From the NCBI GenBank assembly GCA_028274465.1, contig CM051456.1:16581745-16645744 (forward strand): a DNA stretch of 64,000 nucleotides. The letters are read 5' to 3'. The notes under the pieces are model-generated. The model had not been told where the DNA came from. It made no database searches and saw nothing but the letters and a program-made list of their open reading frames with translations. Positions within the stretch are counted from its first letter, which is position 1. The number at the start of each line of letters is the position of its first letter. Below are positions 60,830-64,000 of this stretch, one piece after another. A program made the translations under genes and the position numbers. Source of the DNA: Plantago ovata. Its lineage: Eukaryota > Streptophyta > Magnoliopsida > Lamiales > Plantaginaceae.

Positions 60830-61034
60830 AGTCTACTTGCTCCATTATACCACTCGAACGTACCTTATTCACATCACATGCATGGCCCGTCCCTCTATAT
60901 AAACCTTCCACTCTAATTGCTTAACGTACCACAAGCTTCTTCAGCTTCTCCTTATCAATTCAAACAAAGAAGAAACAGCAAGTCATCATATAGCCCAACA
61001 TATATACATTTTCTAAAGTCACACAGATCATCAA
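60830..61034 (+). promoter_or_regulatory. Promoter and leader of CASP gene 3
   Basis: TATA box CTATATAAA at 60895-60903, about 130 bp before the start codon. GCTCCATTATACC (60839-60851) and 'cacaagcttcttcagcttctcc' are shared with the other copies. Upstream 60665-60740 ('gaatgtggtcct', 'atgcagcagctcttt') matches CASP gene 1. Confidence 0.7.
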
Positions 61035-61911
61035 ATGGAGAAAGCCGAGGCGACTAGCATTGCAATCAGCGAATCAACCAAGGAAAGAAAAGGCAAAGCA
61101 CCTCTCCTTGCGGCTGTTGGGCAAGCACGTGCAGGAGGATATAAAAGGGGTGTGGCCATTTTCGATCTCATCCTACGAATAAGTGCTGCAACTGCTGCTT
61201 TGGCTGCTACAATCGTCATGGCAACAGCTGAGCAGACTCTTCCATTTTTCACCCAGTTCTTCCAGTTCCAAGCTGGTTATGATGATCTTCCTACATTCAC
61301 GTAAGTTTTCATGATATTATGCATAATACGCGTTAATTTGGAACTAAAAAGTTTCTGTGGTACCAAAAACACAGCACGAACCATTTTCATACTGATTAAC
61401 AATACGAACCATCAATTCGAACAAGTTCCAACCAACTTTGAACGATTAGTGTGATACTAATGTTACCCTGATGCAGATTCTTTGCCATAGCCATGGCAAT
61501 AGCTACTGGCTACCTCGTACTGTCTGTTCCTTTCTCCATAGTGTGCATTGTGAGGCCACTAGTTACAGCGCCAAGACTTTTTCTCATCGTCTGTGACACT
61601 GTAAGTAACTAAAATAAATTTGCATTACGAGTGTCTCTACCTGTGCATTAATACAAGTTTTCACGTTTGACTAATAACTAGTTGTCCAATTGCAGCTTAC
61701 AGCAACTTTGACTACATCAGCGGCATCTGCAGCTGCAGCCATAGTGTACCTGGCTCACAATGGCAACTCCAGCGCTAACTGGCTCGCGATTTGCAACCAG
61801 TTCACCGATTTCTGCCAGACAGTCAGTGGGGCAGTCGTGGCTTCTTTCGTCTCCGTGGCTCTACTCATTATCTTGGTGTTGATGTCTGCTTTAGCTCTAA
61901 GGAAACATTAA
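61035..61911 (+). CDS. CASP: Casparian strip membrane domain protein (CASP), tandem copy 3
   Basis: Exons 61035-61300, 61477-61600 and 61696-61911, again 266, 124 and 216 nt, 201 aa. N-terminus [20 protein letters not shown], then TM1, loop 1 with [16 protein letters not shown] and YDDLPTF, TM2 beginning [15 protein letters not shown], the CDT motif, loop 2 with [15 protein letters not shown] and DFCQTVSG, and C-terminus LALRKH. The changes among the three copies are mostly conservative and lie outside the two loop signatures, which suggests all three are under selection to work. The exon 2 acceptor gives ACA instead of ACG at the split Thr codon, still Thr. Confidence 0.95.
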
Positions 61912-62843
61912 TGGATATTACATGAAGTGATTTGAGTTAGTCTTTTGTGGATTGATCATTTGTATTCTCACGTTTATGACATTGTTGATTTGGTTTCTTT
62001 TTATTTGCTGTTATTTGGTGAACTAGTTTATTCCTGATCCCTCAGCCAGGGAACATTAAGGGAGTCAAATGTAAACCACACTTACCTGTACATTTTCAAT
62101 CTCATTTATCACAGAAATGTTTCATTATCCTTTTAATACAAGATCTTCAGTATGCTTACTATCTCTAATTCTACATTGCTGTCGGAAAAGTGAGGGAAGA
62201 AGAAATGATATAACACTAAAATCCTGAAGAAATCTTCAATTACTGCCCTTAATGAACCTTTTGCATTGAAGTTCATAGGTAAATTTTCGTATTTTTAGTG
62301 TCCCTTATATAGCTTCTGTAGCTCCTATGTATAGTTAGCTTTATGTGCAAGGTTCAATCATCAATGCCCATACAAGTCCTTTGCGGCTGTTTCAATAGTC
62401 TCCCCTAGGCTAGAATCCCCAATACTGGTTATCAGCTAAGAGATATTAAGAGAAACAAGTAACCTACTAAATCAGGGGTTCAGAAAGACGTGGCTAGCAT
62501 CAAAATATGAAAGCAGACTCTTTCGATGTGATATATATGAGAGACCTCATGCTAATGAATCTGAAAGATGTTACGTTATTGATCTATCAAGTCATATACT
62601 CATGAGTCTTATGTGAAACAAGCAACACCGTCTTTTTTTTTTCAAATCAAGATACTATATACTGTACACTCACTCAATGTATATTTCAAGCTCGCAGTGA
62701 CATCCCCTGAAAACAATCGAACTGCATAGTAAATTAATGCAAACTAAGAACTCTTACTCAGCTAGCTTAAGTTCCTAAACAAGTTTTTATCTAAATTAAC
62801 TTCTAGTACAACTAGTTTACATTCCGATACCAAACTTACCAAA
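61912..62843. other. 3' flank of CASP gene 3, no further gene
   Basis: 3' UTR with 'tggattgatcatttgtattctc', as in the other copies. The rest is AT-rich with no supported gene. Confidence 0.4.
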
Positions 62844-63820
62844 ACACATTTCTCAGGTCGGTGCGAAGGTGGACTGAAGACAGAAAGCCCCAACTAACCT
62901 TCAGTTTGAGTTAAGTAACTTTGGTTCTGAAATCGACTTTGGTGTGAGTTAACTAACAGGAAAAGTTCTAATCCGAAAGAAAACGGATAACTGAGGTCTT
63001 GACCAAAAAGCATTGAGGTAGAAATTTTATTCATAAACAAAACACTAATCTGAAATCTCATGGGGGTCTTCCTTCTGTCCCTGTTGTACCGCAGGGACTA
63101 TGATTAATTCAAGAGGTATTTAATCCCTCCTGTCGTTTACGTAATAATTGACCAAATATTGCAGATAAATTTTATTGTCTATCGGTGTCCCTACCTTCGA
63201 CTGCTATTCCTCACAACTTTGGAACAATATCTTACTTATTACGATATGTTGACCTCTTCTCATTGATCCTCATCATCAGGTCATCATTGATGAAGATCAA
63301 TGAGAAGAGGTAACTTATCGTAATAAGAAAGATATTGTCATCATTGATGAAGATCAATGAGAAGAGGTCAACTTATCGTAATAAGAAAGATATTGTCATC
63401 ATCAATGAGAAGAGGTCAACTTATCGTAATAAGAAAGATATTGTTCCAAAGTTCTGTGGAATATCAGTCGAAGGTAGGGTCACACTCACACCGATCGACA
63501 ATAAAATTTATTTGCAACACTTGGTCAATCAATATGTAAAGGATAAAAAGGAAAAAAGGAAAAAATACCTCTTGAATTAATCATGGAGCCTGCGGTGCAA
63601 CAGGAACAGAAGTAAATCCCATGAGATTTCAGATTAATCTTTTTTTTTATGAATAACATATCTACCTCAATGCTTTCTGGTCAAGACAGTTTTCTTTTGG
63701 ATTAGAATTTAGAATTTTTTCCTATTAGTTAACTCACACCAAAGTCAATTTCAGAACTAAAGTTAGTTGGGGCTTTCTATTCTCAGGTCACCTTCTGACC
63801 GGCCTGAGAAGCAAATGTGT
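62844..63820. repeat. ~980 bp long inverted repeat (fold-back element)
   Basis: The left end ACACATTTCTCAGGTCGG is matched from the right by ACACATTTGCTTCTCAGG. Arms share, in order, 'agaaagccccaact', 'tgtgagttaac', 'gcattgaggtag', 'ctgaaatctcatggg', 'attaattcaagaggta', 'attttattgtc' and 'aatatctt'. The centre is near 63275. The right arm is longer because of three tandem copies of a ~57-bp unit (63281-63443). Short frames here are by-products of the repeats. Confidence 0.85.
63281..63443. repeat. Three tandem copies of a ~57-bp unit
   Basis: Copies at 63281-63337, 63338-63395 and 63396-63443 share ATCAATGAGAAGAGG, 'acttatcgtaataagaaag' and ATATTG. The third lacks ~10 bp ('attgatgaag'). The left arm of the inverted repeat has only one counterpart (about 63214-63270). 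Confidence 0.92.
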
Positions 63821-64000
63821 CTTGTCATCATCTTTTGACTCTGGGTCCTTTGGTAAGGGTCGTAGAACAAAAATCATTCAGACCTATAAAACATACACTG
63901 TTATATCGTTTATGATTGTTCATGCGGTTCTTAAAATGACTATATAATAAAACCATATATGTAAACGCAGAAATGAAATTTTATGTGTTACATACCCCAG

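Noticed and set aside
63335-63580. 81-codon frame with internal repeats (INEKRSTYRNKKDIV)
   Set aside because: The peptide repeat is only the translation of the tandem ~57-bp unit in the inverted repeat.

Overview
The window is nuclear DNA of a flowering plant, almost certainly a eudicot. The evidence is spliced genes with GT-AG introns (one GC-AG), AT-rich intergenic DNA full of plant-type transposons (mariner/Stowaway, Harbinger-like, CACTA-like, hAT, Mutator-like, a TRIM, Copia remnants, tRNA-derived SINEs), and plant-specific families such as CASP. I cannot place it to order or species from sequence alone. Seven host genes are supported, each with a full exon chain whose reading phases close.

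Layout. 1-1311 is intergenic. 1312-4612 is a complete mariner-like element with TA target duplication, terminal inverted repeats, an apparently intact two-exon DD39D transposase, and a second, opposite-strand reading frame of unknown function. 5676-13444 (+) is HIRA, the histone H3.3 chaperone subunit (10 exons, 1072 aa), with a ~600 bp fold-back in intron 4. 13445-17318 is intergenic and holds a striking GC-rich palindromic repeat block (15782-16207) and a SINE. 17319-32591 (-) is a 17-exon LETM1-like gene (852 aa, predicted organelle-targeted), convergent with HIRA, carrying a TRIM and SINE insertions in its introns. 33269-34908 holds two non-autonomous DNA transposons next to each other, a hAT (8-bp target duplication) and a Mutator-like element (9-bp target duplication).

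35324-37902 and 50103-53514 (+) are two fatty acyl-CoA reductase genes with the same 10-exon structure, separated by about 12 kb of repeats. 54060-54800 is a decayed Copia polymerase fragment. 55280-56198, 57638-58417 and 61035-61911 (+) are three tandem CASP genes (201 aa, 201 aa and 201 aa; three exons each) with similar promoters. The window ends with a ~980 bp inverted repeat (62844-63820).

How the genes relate. HIRA and the LETM1-like gene are housekeeping-type single genes with no obvious functional link. The FAR pair and the CASP trio are more suggestive. In Arabidopsis some FAR enzymes make the fatty alcohols of suberin, and CASPs build the Casparian strip scaffold in the root endodermis. 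Two locally duplicated families with possible roles in the same diffusion barrier therefore lie within 27 kb. That functional link is inference; the duplications are seen directly.

Limits: exon boundaries were read by eye from splice signals, reading phase and remembered family sequence. No alignment, RNA evidence or repeat search was available.
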